Source of the DNA: Prorocentrum cordatum
Taxonomy: Eukaryota; Sar; Dinophyceae; Prorocentrales; Prorocentraceae
Assembly (NCBI GenBank): GCA_963575745.1
Contig: CAUYUJ010017635.1
Span: forward strand, 70,001-134,000
DNA: 64,000 bases
Direction of reading: 5' to 3'
Shown: one piece after another, positions 54,057 through 64,000 of the stretch
How positions within the stretch are numbered: the first letter of the stretch is position 1
Layout: each line of letters begins with the position of its first letter
The notes under the pieces: generated by a model
What the model was told of the DNA's origin: nothing
Databases searched by the model: none
What the model saw: only the letters and a program-made list of their open reading frames with translations
Position numbers and translations under genes: made by a program

Positions 54057-54520
54057 GTCGGCTGGGCGTGTCTGTTGGTCGCCGCGCTGGTTGCCGCCGT
54101 CTCCACCCCTTCGCCGCGTCGTCGCCGCCCATCGTTTGGGCTTGTCGGTCGGTCGTCGCGTTTGTTGCCACCGTCGGCTGGGCGTGTCTGTTGGTCGCCG
54201 CGCTGGTTGCCGCCGTCTCCACCCCTTCGCCGCGTCGTCGCCGCCCATCGTTTGGGCTTGTCGGTCGGTCGTCGCGTTTGTTGCCACCGTCGGCTGGGCG
54301 TGTCTGTTGGTCGCCGCGCTGGTTGCCGCCGTCTCCACCCCTTCGCCGCGTCGTCGCCGCCCATCGTTTGGGCTTGTCGGTCGGTCGTCGCGTTTGTTGC
54401 CCCCGTCGGCTGGGTTTGTCTGTTGGTCGCCGCGCTGGTTGCCGCCGTCTCCACCCCTTCGCCGCGTCGTCGCCGCCCATCGTTTGGGTTTGTCGGTCGG
54501 TTGTCCCGTTTGTTGCCACC
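54057..54520. repeat. Tandem array, four units of 116 bp
   Basis: Unit starts GTCGGCTGGGCGTGTCTGTT and ends CGTTTGTTGCCACC. Starts at 54057, 54173, 54289 and 54405, with a partial fifth at 54521. Units 1-3 are nearly identical. Since 116 is not a multiple of three, every frame reads each phase in turn; several frames on both strands stay open. Confidence 0.95.
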
Positions 54521-55616
54521 GTCGCCCTTCCGTCACCGCCCCACAAAGATTTCACAACGAATACAGCACCGCATGGACTGCACTACAAACGCTCCCCATT
54601 CAAATGTGGACTTCGGATCTACCACCGCCCCCTTGGTTTTATCGACCGCGCCTGGGATAGTACGGTTTCCATATGATTCTGCCCCTCCACTCATCGCAAC
54701 CCACCAGAACTATTTATCGATCCCCCCTTCAGACACCCTGAACAAATTGCGATAGGCGCCCGCACTCTTCCTCCCCAGAAGAAAAGCACTACTGTCCAAT
54801 AGTCCCTCGTATAATGAGCCTGACAGAATCCACACGCGCGCGTCGTCGCGGGCGCATGCTGGAATGATTCAAAAATCGTCGGTTTGGTGCGGATTTTAGA
54901 ATCGAGGTTTCAAAGTATATTCCAAAACGCGGGATTCACAAGACGATCTGTCAAACGAAATCTGCGCGTTCTTGCGCCTTCCGAAGGGGCCGTACGGATC
55001 TATTTGCTCCTTGACATGCGACCGAGCGGGGCTCTCGCGCGCGCGTCGGAATCGTTCGAAACGCCTTTGTGCGCTTGCTGGGGTGGTGGGTGGTGGGGGG
55101 GGGGCGCCGCCAGTCAACAATCCAAATGCGGGCCACTCGTGCCCGACTCGCACTGAAGTGCCCGCGCGTCGGCGCCGCCTACGAGACGTGCCAGGACGTC
55201 CCCGGTCAGCGCCACCGCGGCCGCGTCGGACGCCAAGCGAACGGGCCGCCCTGCGCGCGACTCTGTGCGCGCGAGTGCGGCCGCAGGCGTGCGCAAACCC
55301 GCTCCGCGCACTCATCGCAATCGCCGCCGCGCGGGTTTTGCAAACCAGATTGCGGGTGGATGGGTGGGGCGATTGCGCGAGCAATGGAATGGTGCTGGTC
55401 TCGCATTATCTGGAAGGCTCGGCGCAAAAATACTGAAAAGGTGCTCCCCCCCCCCCCCCCCGTACCCGCACGGGTCTCCCACCTGGGGATGCCAAATTAT
55501 GCAAGGCTCCCGGATCGGATGAGGGTCCATCCGGAATGCTTGTCTTCCTGCCAAACTCCACTCTGTTTTCCATACCCCGAAGTCTGGAGCAGCAAGAAAC
55601 AGGCCATCCATCGCAA
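54521..55616. other. No recognisable gene
   Basis: Contains a C run at 55447-55460. Medium open frames on both strands at 54884-55710 without a domain. Confidence 0.4.
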
Positions 55617-55708
55617 CTCTCAAATCCTCAGCCCGAAACGGCTTCAGACAGGGCATGGTGAGAGCAATGGATTGTAGAGCTCGGAAGCTCGGGCGATATT
55701 TCTCGACC
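55617..55708 (-). repeat. Copia-2 3' LTR remnant
   Basis: Minus strand: GTCGAGAAATATCGCCC, then TTGCTCTCACCATGCCCTGT and GGATTTGAGAGT. Aligns with 61287-61395 with gaps. Confidence 0.7.
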
Positions 55709-55749
55709 ACCCCTCCTCGACCTCGTGCCCAGCCTCCGCTCGGCAGGCA

Positions 55750-56823
55750 CTAGCCACGATGCCCGAAACAAAACGCACACGCTCCGCGGCTCACAAGACG
55801 GCGCCTCCGCGACCTCAACCCGCGGCAGGCAGCGTCGGCGTGGACCGCACTCTCGACACTGTCCGTGTGGTGCAGCATGCGCACCCCCTGGCCCAGCAAT
55901 CGAGCGCAGATCAGGCAACCCCTTCTCGTCACCAGCGGGTGATCCCGATCGCGCAGAGCCTGGCAGTTCGGACTCGAATGGATCGAGGTCCCGACCGTGT
56001 CCAGGTGGAACAGCAGCACGCCCCTGCCACGCGGCTCCGACGGCTCCCGGCATGGATCACGGGGAGCGTCGGGTGCTGGAGGCGGATCGGGTTCTGGCTC
56101 CGATCTGCCCCTCTCCGAGCTCTCACTGGGCTGACCCTTGGAGCAGCCCTTGCCCGTCCGTCCTGCAGCTGACCTCGGGAGGTACAGGCACATGCACCGG
56201 CCACACCAGCACAGCATCACGCCCACGAGCATGCAGAGGACCGACCAGATCACCACGATCGCCAGGTGTGGATCGGGTCCGCCGTCGGGCGTGGCTGGCT
56301 GGGCCTTCACGCCGTTCACGAGCACCATGAACGTCGCCAGGTACCGTGCTCCTCGGGACGCGCTCAGGGCAGCCACGATGCCATTCCCGAGGGCGTCGAT
56401 CGGGACCAGACCAAGCATGGTACGGCACTTCTCGAGCGCACCCTTCCCCAGGAACTTCGTCCCAACGTCGGGGAGGTTCTCCGTGCCCTTCACCTTCACG
56501 ATCTTGATCTGGCCCGTACCGACCAGCTGCTGTAGCCATAGCCACTTCACCTCCAGATGTCGTAACCTGCCGAGTCCGCGCCGCGAGGCAATCGCGATGG
56601 CGGAGGACGCGTCGCACTCGATCTCCAGTGACGCGTCGAAGCCCATGAACTTGACGAGCTCCCTCACGTACAGCATCTCCGCCGCCAGCTCCACGGCCCC
56701 CAGGTACTCGGCCTCAGGGCTCGACTGGGCGAGCACTGACTCTCCGTGCGGCCGGAAGGCACGACGACCCCCCGCACCAACCGCACGATTCCCGCATGCT
56801 GTCACTGGCGGGTATCGTGGCAC
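55750..56823 (-). pseudogene. Copia-2 RNase H with membrane segment and two H-C-C-C modules
   Basis: Frame 56823-55750. RNase H is clear: SVLAQSSPEAEYLGAVELAA, LEIECDASSAIAIASRRG, RHLEVKWLWLQQLV and NLPDVGTKFLGKGALEKC. The protein goes on for about 190 residues: a likely membrane helix (HLAIVVIWSVLCMLVGVMLC), an acidic Pro-rich linker, then two related modules (TSIHSSPNCQALRDR... LVTRRGCLIC and SAVHADAACRGLRSR... LVSRGACAFC). Each has H-x4-C-x2-LR-x-R and a C-x2-C, which suggests zinc binding. The start of RNase H is in another frame. Confidence 0.75.
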
Positions 56824-57156
56824 CGCCCAGCCCCGAGGTCGGTGCTAACCATCGGATCGCTTGTATCCTACGTGGAGCGGGAACCATGGCCAGGTCCGAA
56901 CTGCCGTCCCCGCTGAGTACGGAGAGGGCGTCTGGCCATCGGCATGTCCGCCTCCCGCGGCTCCTCGCCGACGACCGACTCCTTCAGCGGTACATCACGT
57001 CTCAGCCCCGCGAACCGAGTACTGGAAGCTCCGCAGCACCTCCGTACAGAGAGTGCTGCCTCGCTGTTGAAGCGGCTCTCGCCCCGGGCGGGGTGAGGTC
57101 TGGCCTGACCCAGACGCGCAAGTTGCGAGACAGTAAGGCCCCACAGCATTCCCATC

Positions 57157-57753
57157 TCACGTTTGGATGCTCTCGACGTACCCGGGCTTGTTCTTCTCCA
57201 CGATCACGTCCCCGAACCTCTGCAGCGACGAGCCGAGGTAGATCACGGGGTTCTCGCCCAGGACGTACCGCCCCTTGATCGCGAGGTGCTTGGCCAGCTC
57301 GTCGAAGAACTCGTCGAGCACTCCCCGCGTGGGACCTGAGGCAAGAGGATCGTCCGTGTGGACCACGACCCTGATGCCCTTCTCGATGTGATGGTATATA
57401 GTGGGCTCCGCCTTGCAGACCTTGAATCCAATCCCGACCACGATGCTCTCCAGGAACTCCTGGAATCGTAGCGCTGCCTCTCTGAGCCCATACAGAGACC
57501 TCTTCAGTCTCCACACGTATCCATGCCCCATGCCGTACTCGGGCGGCATCTCCACGTAGATCTCGGCGCCGTCCTTCACGGGCGTGTGCATGAACGCCAC
57601 GCTGAAGTCTTTTGTCACGATGACGTGCTTGAGCATCAGCGCCGCCGCCATCAGCACGCGCACAGCCTCCGTGCGCGGGGTGCAGGCGAAGGAATCCCCC
57701 GCCTGGGCGTCCCTGAACTGCTTCACGACGAACCTGCTGCGGACCCCCATCAC
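57157..57753 (-). pseudogene. Copia-2 reverse transcriptase
   Basis: Frame 57753-57157. RSRFVVKQFRDAQAGDSFAC, FSVAFMHTPVKDGAEIYVEM, YVWRLKRSLYGLREAALRFQ and the catalytic region IRVVVHTDDPLASGP, with TDD in place of the usual VDD. It follows the long gag-integrase frame after a shift near 57760, in a region with a CCCATCACCC context, and ends with TGA at 57157. The stretch 57156-56824 is out of frame and should hold the connection to RNase H. Confidence 0.8.
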
Positions 57754-60700
57754 CCTTCTTGCGGTGGCACCACCTCGTGCCCCACACCTTCATGTCTCGG
57801 GGTCGCGCCACGACCTCGCCGACGCCGAGAGACTCCATGAAGTTCGCCTCCCTCTTGATCCCCTCGCGGACGGCGTCGGGGTCGAGGCACTCACCGTCGT
57901 CGTCGTCGTAGTACGCCTCGCTCAGCAGCTCGAAGTTGGGGTCGAGCTCGCACGGCGCGCAGAGCTCGGTGTCGTCGGGGTAGCCCATCAAGTTGGCGAC
58001 GGACACGCTGCCAACCTTCACCGTAGCAATTCTCCTCTCCTTGTGCGCCTCGCCTTCCGCAGGCGCCTCATCGCCGGCCCGCTTGCCAGCCGAGCTCTCA
58101 GGCTCCTCGACTGCTGCACGCTTCACCTCAGGTGCAGCTGCGCTCTCTGCCGCGGCCCGCTTGCCACGCGGCTCGTTAGGAGGCAACCCCCTCCTCTCGA
58201 GACAGAAGTTCGAATGACGGTACGATGTGCCCAAGCATCCACTACAGCCTGGGGTAAACTCTCTTGACATCGGGTCTGGAAGCACTCGTGTAACTGGTCG
58301 GCCCCTCGGCCTCTTCGTGACGGGCTGTGGTGCGTCCTCTACGTCGTCCATGGCCTCGTCGCCGTCGGCGGCTGCCTCGGCGCCTCCTGGGTCCCCCTCC
58401 TGCGGCTCCTCGGACCTCACCTCCCCCTCCTGGGGGCCTGCCTGCCCCTCCTCGGGCGCGGCGTCCGCTGGTCGCGGAAGCCTGGCGGGCTGCGGGAGGT
58501 CGAGGTCGGGGGCTGGTCTGTCTGCCACAGGCGTGGATGCATTCGGCGCCTTCGTGTCGCTCGGGATGCCCTTCATGGCCAGGAGCAGCTGCTTGTCGTA
58601 GCGCTCGCTCTCCACGAGCCTCCGTACGGACCTCGCCACGACGATGCCATGCCTGGTGCCGCAGATGTGGGAGTCGTCCTCCAACGACCGCCCGAGGTAG
58701 ATGCCGTAGCCCCACGCGGACTCGAACTTGGCGGCGATAGGCCCAGGTTGCCTCCACATGACCGTCTCGCCGAGTGGTAGGACCTTCTTGGCATAATGCC
58801 TCTCGTGCTGACGCTCGTAGGACGTCTTGTAGTCGGAGCGGTGGATGAGGAAGCGGTCGTGAGTCCACGATGCGTGGCGCACGATCCAGGCCATCAGGGG
58901 ATGCCTCAACTCGACCACGATACCGTACTTTGCCCCAATGGCTCTCCTCCAGGTCCTCGTCATACCCTCGATGAACGAGTGGAACCTCTCCACCATGCCG
59001 TTGCTCCCCTTGCTCGTCTTCGGCGTGTACCTGAAGGTCGCGTTGTTCCCGATGTCCCTCGCGACCTTGGCCGCCACGTCCTTGGCCGCATTCTCGGGGT
59101 CGCACTGGATGATAACCTTCTCAAACCCGAGCTTCTCCACGTACCGCTTGAGACACTTCAGGAGAAACAGGTCTCCTCCACCTTTCGCCTCGCACCATAC
59201 CGAGGCCGTAGAGTGGTATACGTTGTCGATGGCATTCATGACTGGGTGCACTTTCTCGTCACGATGCGTCTTGCCGAACATGTAGTCGATCTGGATCACA
59301 GGCACACCTTCTACCTCTTTGATCCTCTCATGCCTGTCGTCCAGGCCTCGCCCCCCTACACAGTCCGCGCACCACGCTGCGTATGGACAGTGGAGGGCCT
59401 CGTGAGCCTCTCTCTCGGCTCGCGTCGGCTCCCTGGAAGCCGTCATCACCGTAGCCTCGGGCCTGACTTCTTGCTCCATCGGCTGGTCCACCTGCGCAGC
59501 GATGTACTCCTCGGGGACGCCCGTCGCCGTGTTGTAGACGACCAGGCCGTCCGCGCCGATCTTGGTGCCGACGTAGCTCATCACCGTCGCGCGCAGGAAG
59601 AACAGGCCGAGCCTCCTCTTCAGCCCAAGCCGTGATCGCCCGCTCCTCGAATCCCGCGTGATCGAGGGTGGGCCCGTCGAGCCTGACGGTGGGAACTCCA
59701 CCCCAGCTCCTGCCTTGTTGATGCTGTTGACACTCAGGATCGGTTGCGTCGCCTCCGTGACGTGGAATCTCACACTGATCTCGTCGTCATTCGGCGTCTT
59801 CAAGTTCACCTGCTTGTCGCCGTAGTGCTTCAGGGAGGTCCCGTTGGCGACCTTGATCTCCAGCCTCCTGTCCTGCATAGTGGGGTAGTCGGGGAAGTCG
59901 CTAGGCCCGCACACCGACTTGTTGGCGCCAGTGTCCACCATGATGTCAACCGTCTGGCCAACTCTTGTTCCGCTCGGGCCCTCAAGCGTGCCGACGGCGA
60001 AGATCCACGCAGCGTCCTCGCACTCGGAGCACTGGAGGGCGTTGGCACTGATGGAGGCGCTGGCGTCCTCGTGGGAGGAGGCCGCACCCTTCTCCTTCTC
60101 GTTGGTGGTGTCCCAGCTCCCCCACTTCTCGTCCCAGGTGTTGCCGTCCCAGCCGCTGCCGTCCCAGGTGCTCACGTTGTGGATCTTGGCGGAGCAGTCC
60201 TTCTGTTTGTGCCCCCACTTGCCGCATCGTCCGCAGTGTCCCTGGAACTTCTTCTCTCCGCCGGCGATGCCACCGCCGCTGCTCCTGTCCTTGCCCTTAC
60301 CTCTGGTGTCGTTGCCTTTGCCCCTGCCTTTGCCTTTGGCTTTGCCGTATCCTCTTCCGCCCTTGCTGTTGATGGCGCCGATGTCCATCGGCGCAGGGCC
60401 ACCAGGCATGGACTGCTTCGTGAGCAGGAAGTCGGCGGCCACCTTCTTGATCCTCGCCCACTGGATCTCCTCCTTGGGTGTCCCCAGCAGCACGTGGTTC
60501 CTCAAGGCCTCAGGGGCTCGCGCGATCAAGACCGCCGAGCGGATGTTGTCGCTGAGGGCCTCGCTCGCCAGCTTCTCGTACTCTTCGATCGAAATCTCGA
60601 ACTTCGCCATATTGTCGAGGAAATCCGCTTCTCCGCCGAAGTCGAACTCCAGCACCCTCATCAGTCTCGATAGAATGCTGCCCATGTTCTGAGGGTCATA

Positions 60701-61171
60701 CTGGGAGCTCAGCCTGCGGTATGCCTCGAATCCGTCTTGGTTACTGACCTTGCGGATGATGCCGAGCGGGGTGCCCTCCGTATACATCGTGAGCTGGTAG
60801 AACAGCGACTGCGCCATCTGTCTCCACTCGTCGTCGTAGTTGGCGTAGTTCAGCTGGTTCTGGCCGTACTCGACCTGGGTCATTCCCTCTAAGCACTTCC
60901 GACTCTGGTTGCCGATGTACGCCTTGAACTTGAACGCCCAATCATGGAAGTCTAGCTTCTTCGTGTTGTCGAAGGTCGGCGGCTTCCCTTTGTCTCCGAT
61001 AATCGCGTTGGCGAAAGCCTTCGTCGACTGCTGCCGACTCGCTGCATCTGCGTCGGCTCGCTCCGTCTGGAGCCCTGTGATCGTCTGGTTCTGGTTCTCG
61101 ACCGTCTCCATCAGTCGGCCGAGCTCTCGCTTCGTCTCCAGTAGCTCCTGTGCGAGAGCCTCCACGCTCAT
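57754..61171 (-). pseudogene. Copia-2 Gag - protease - integrase polyprotein
   Basis: Open from the ATG 61171 (MSVEALAQELLETKREL) through 57754 and beyond in a shifted frame to 57002. Gag: coiled-coil start, then FDNTKKLDFHDWAFKFKAYI and EFDFGGEADFLDNMAKFEI typical of copia Gag, a Gly/Lys-rich linker and the zinc knuckle HCGRCGKWGHKQKDC (about 60240-60200). Protease: DIMVDTGANKSVCGP. Integrase: VPVIQIDYMFGKTHRD, VIIQCDPENAAKDVA and GSNGMVERFHSF supply the D, D, E triad. A long acidic linker follows with SREFTPGCSGCLGTSYRHSN. This 1,100-residue part has no stop, which is unusual in this window. Only the frameshift into reverse transcriptase breaks it. Confidence 0.85.
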
Positions 61172-61286
61172 CGCGGCCGTCAGCCGCCTCACAGGCGGGC
61201 AGGCTGATCTCCGTGGATCTGCGGGTCAGTGTCACCCGCGCTCCGCTGCCATCTTGACAGCAATAAACGATGCCGATCCGTTTCAC

Positions 61287-61395
61287 TCTCAAATCCTCAG
61301 CGCCAAAACGGCTTCAGTACAGTGCATGGGTGAGAGCAGGAAAGGGATATGTAGGGGAGGCACGGAAGGGCGTCGGGGGCGATACATCTCGACAT
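61287..61395 (-). repeat. Copia-2 5' LTR remnant
   Basis: Minus strand: TGTCGAGATGTATCGCCCCC, TGCTCTCACCCATGCACTGT and GGATTTGAGAGTG. Partner of 55617-55708. Confidence 0.7.
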
Positions 61396-63019
61396 TTTCA
61401 AAACGGTGGCTTTCGCCTTAGCGCCGCGCGGATTCGTCTCGAGAGCTTGCAACATGTTCAAAGAAAATGATGGTTGACGTTCCTACATTTTTGTCAACAT
61501 CACCAGGACGCAACCGTAACGTTGATTCACCACGTTGAAATCCCAAGAATGGTGTTCTGGCACGGTTCCGGAATTTCAGACGGTTGTCTTCAAAACGGGG
61601 AGCTTGCCTAAGTGCCAAACGAATCCTTGTAGGGACCTGTGAACAGTGAACAGAGAACTTGGAGGGAGGGCTTATTGCAACATCGTTGACGGATCTTGGG
61701 ATTGCACTGGTCTTCCTACTCTTCTTTCTTATCATCCTCCTCCTCCTCTTCCTCCTCCTCCTCCCCCTCCGCCTCTTCCTCCTCCTTTCCTCTTCTCAAA
61801 TCCTGGCGACGGCAAACACATGCGAAGGACGCCGATATTTGGACGTTTCTGGTCTCTGGGAACCGTTCCACAGCCGTGGGATCGTCAACAAAAGACTCAG
61901 GATGTCTCCCGGTGCCAAGGGGCCCAGCGTACCGAAGAGAGCGACCGGCGGTGGGGGCCGAAACCAGCCGCACACAGCCGCATGCATGCACCCGTTTCCA
62001 GATCCCTCGAATCCCTTCCGTCCGACCCAGTCCTCCTCTATCCCCCCTCTCCTCGAAGCCCGCGGCTTCGATGAAGGCGATCGGCCCGGCAGCTGGCCAC
62101 GGGAACCCGGGGAGCAGTGGCCTGCCGTCCGGTCCCGCCGCCGCCGCCTTTGTCATCATCGTCGATTCTGTGCAGGGAAGCTGGCCGCCACCTCCTTGCG
62201 TCGTGGCAGCGAGAAACAAGATGGACAATGTTTGGACATGTTCGGCATTCGAGAATCCATTCCAGGCACAAGGCCGTCAGAAGACGAGTCGGCATGCCGA
62301 ACGAATCTCCGGGAAGGTGTGGAGACTTCCAGGGGTCCACGTTGAGGGCGGAAGGGGGAGTAAGGAGGAACCAGGTATGAGGGAGGATGGAGGTCTCCAT
62401 GAGGAGTATGGGGTAGAGCAGAAATCTAGGAGCATGAGGAGGATGATGACTCCAGAGGGCCGAGGGACGGGAGGAAGATGAGGAGCAGAGAGGAGGGATG
62501 AAGAAACAGGTAGAAGAAGGAGAACAGAGGCAAAGAAAGGAGAATCGAGGGAGAGGAGGAGGAGGAGGAGGATGAGGAGGAAGAGGAGGAGGGGTAGGCG
62601 GCGGGGGACGAGGAAAAGGAGGAGGAGGCAGTGTGGAGAACGATTCCAGGATAGGAAGGGGTAAGGGAAGAGAGACCAGAGGAGAGAGGAGGGAGAGGGA
62701 GGAGGAGGGAGGGAGAAACTCCTCTTCCCGTCTTTCTGAAATGCTCCTCCTCCACCTCCTCATTATCCTGCCTACTCCTCCTCATCTTCCTTCTCCTCCT
62801 CCTCCTTCGCGAAATCCTACCCCCCACACACCCTGAGATACTCATGCTCCTCCTCATCACCATCCATCCGCCCTTTCTCCCTGATCCTCTGTCTCCTCCT
62901 CCTGGTCCTTTCGACTATCCCGTCTTCGTACCCCTCCTTCCCCTCGACGCTCCTCCTCCCTCCTCGCCCTTGCTCTCCTCGCTCTTTAATATGAAGAATG
63001 ATGTAAGGACATAAACATG
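61396..63019. other. No recognisable gene; purine/pyrimidine tracts
   Basis: Includes a (TCC) tract at 61734-61800, GA-rich stretches at 62495-62710 and TCC-rich ones at 62745-62970. Long open frames here follow the low-complexity sequence. Confidence 0.45.
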
Positions 63020-64000
63020 TCAGGTCGAAGGTCTCGACGGATCTCTTGGATCGGCGCTGGATCCCCCTCCCTCGTGTTACGAACGTTCGCGCAACGCATG
63101 CCCTCGACAACAATTGAAGGTCACGTGCACATGCGCTTTCGGAGGTCCGCACGGATTTCCTGGATTGGCGCTGCGCCCACCTGACGGCGCCTCCGGCGCC
63201 GCCGAGATCGATCGAGGAAGAGCGCACAGACCGAAAAAGTCACGTCGTCGGAGGCCTGGGTTTTCACCATAATTCGGGCCTCCGGCGGCCGTTCGGGACG
63301 ATGCTGGCACCCCAGGAGCGCTCTCGGCGAGGCGCAGCTGCTGGAAAGCATCCCAAGGCGAGGACCCTTCCAGGAACCAGCGATACAGTAGGATCTCGAC
63401 CACAAGCAACCTTCCCCGAGAAACCCAAATTCGGAGACCCCGGGGTGTCCATTGGCTTTGGGTGTGGGACAACGTCACGACTGCCATCGCACAGCCATCG
63501 AAACCCAAGAAACGCAGGGCACCCTGGAGGCGAGCAGGGTGCCTCTGGGCACGGGGTCCTAGAGTGGACCCCCTCGAGGGCTGGAGCCCATCGAGGCGGA
63601 GTGCAGGGACCCGCGCGGGCCTGCTGGCCGCGCGCGGCCCTGGGCCTTCCGACGTCTTGCTCGGTTCCGACCTCCCATCCCCCCCCCTCCGCCCTCCCCC
63701 CTGGGAGGGGGGGGGTGAGGAAGGGCAGGGGGGGCGAAGAGGAGGAAGGAGGGCTGGAGGGCCAGGAGGGCAGGAGGGCGAAGAGGGGAAGGAGGGCGAA
63801 GAGGAGGAGGAGGAGGAGGAGGAGGAGGAGGAGGACCAGCGCAAACCCAAGAGGCATCGAGGCTGCTGGAATAAACCCTCCCCCCAAGCGCCCTCTTCAT
63901 AGGACCCTACACCGGTTCATTTTCACAGAGGGACCTGCCTTGTTTTTTTATATTATCTGAGAGGCACAATGCAGACAAAGGGCATTGATCCCACCGTTGG
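63020..64000. other. No gene; two GGCGC hairpin pieces and a GGA tract
   Basis: Partial hairpin-family copies at about 63020-63065 and 63133-63215 (GGAGGTCCGCACGGATTTCC ... GGCGCCTCCGGCGCCGCC). A (GGA)n tract at 63735-63835. Nothing that reads as a gene up to the window end. Confidence 0.5.

Larger units (their letters stand above)
55617..61395 (-). mobile_element. Copia-2 LTR retrotransposon
   Basis: Minus-strand element of about 5.8 kb with short LTR remnants at both ends, gag, protease, integrase, reverse transcriptase, RNase H and a long C-terminal extension. Integrase lies before reverse transcriptase, which places it in the Ty1/copia order. A different lineage from copia-1: the protease motif is VDTGA and the Gag is larger and cleaner. 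Confidence 0.9.

Noticed and set aside
54057-54520. CRISPR-like array
   Set aside because: Units are contiguous with no unique spacers, and the genome is eukaryotic; it is a plain tandem repeat.
61646-62481. Two overlapping plus-strand frames of 228 and 261 codons
   Set aside because: They follow the TCC tract and show no domain or codon pattern; the composition fits chance frames in GC-rich DNA.

Overview
The window looks like dinoflagellate nuclear DNA. It is GC-rich and gene-poor, and crowded with trinucleotide microsatellites. It carries Ty1/copia-type retrotransposons and a non-LTR element, and it has two stretches that read as relics of the dinoflagellate trans-spliced leader (DinoSL). 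Each relic stands just upstream of an intronless coding region, the mark of an mRNA copied back into the genome. I cannot name the species. There are no operons, tRNA or rRNA genes that I can support, and nearly all coding potential belongs to mobile elements in decay.

Layout. 1-1,009 (minus) is the only intact host-like gene, an intronless membrane protein resembling bestrophin that runs off the left edge; a doubled DinoSL relic lies at 1,063-1,098. From 4,758 to 26,893 (plus) lies one dismembered copia element with 176/177-bp LTRs starting TG and ending CA. Its 5' part was tandemly duplicated as a 4.87-kb unit (2,653-7,521 and 7,522-12,397, nearly identical). Several short inverted-repeat elements (MITEs) and a 7.3-kb LINE (13,925-21,265, minus) sit inside it. 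Removing three of the MITEs at their 8-bp target duplications, or the LINE at its 34-bp direct repeat, restores a continuous reading frame at each join. 27,056-29,915 is a composite satellite in two similar blocks. 30,838-32,197 is a foldback structure with arms of about 310 bp. 34,254-37,544 (minus) is a second retro-copied gene, now a pseudogene with a 32-residue coiled-coil repeat, with another doubled DinoSL relic upstream.

37,700-51,000 holds MITEs, hairpins and microsatellites with no gene I can recognise. 51,600-52,735 (minus) is a fragment of a second LINE reverse transcriptase. 54,057-54,520 is a tandem array of four 116-bp units. 55,617-61,395 (minus) is a second copia element with LTR remnants, a long gag-protease-integrase frame, a frameshifted reverse transcriptase and RNase H, and an unusual tail with a membrane segment and two H-C-C-C modules. 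61,400-64,000 is purine/pyrimidine-rich sequence with hairpin repeats.

The strongest results are the nested insertion history, an 8-bp-TSD MITE family with eight copies here, a MITE whose core is a GGA microsatellite, the two doubled leader relics, and the duplication breakpoint inside a MITE with 5-bp microhomology. All comparisons were made by eye, so identities and endpoints are approximate.
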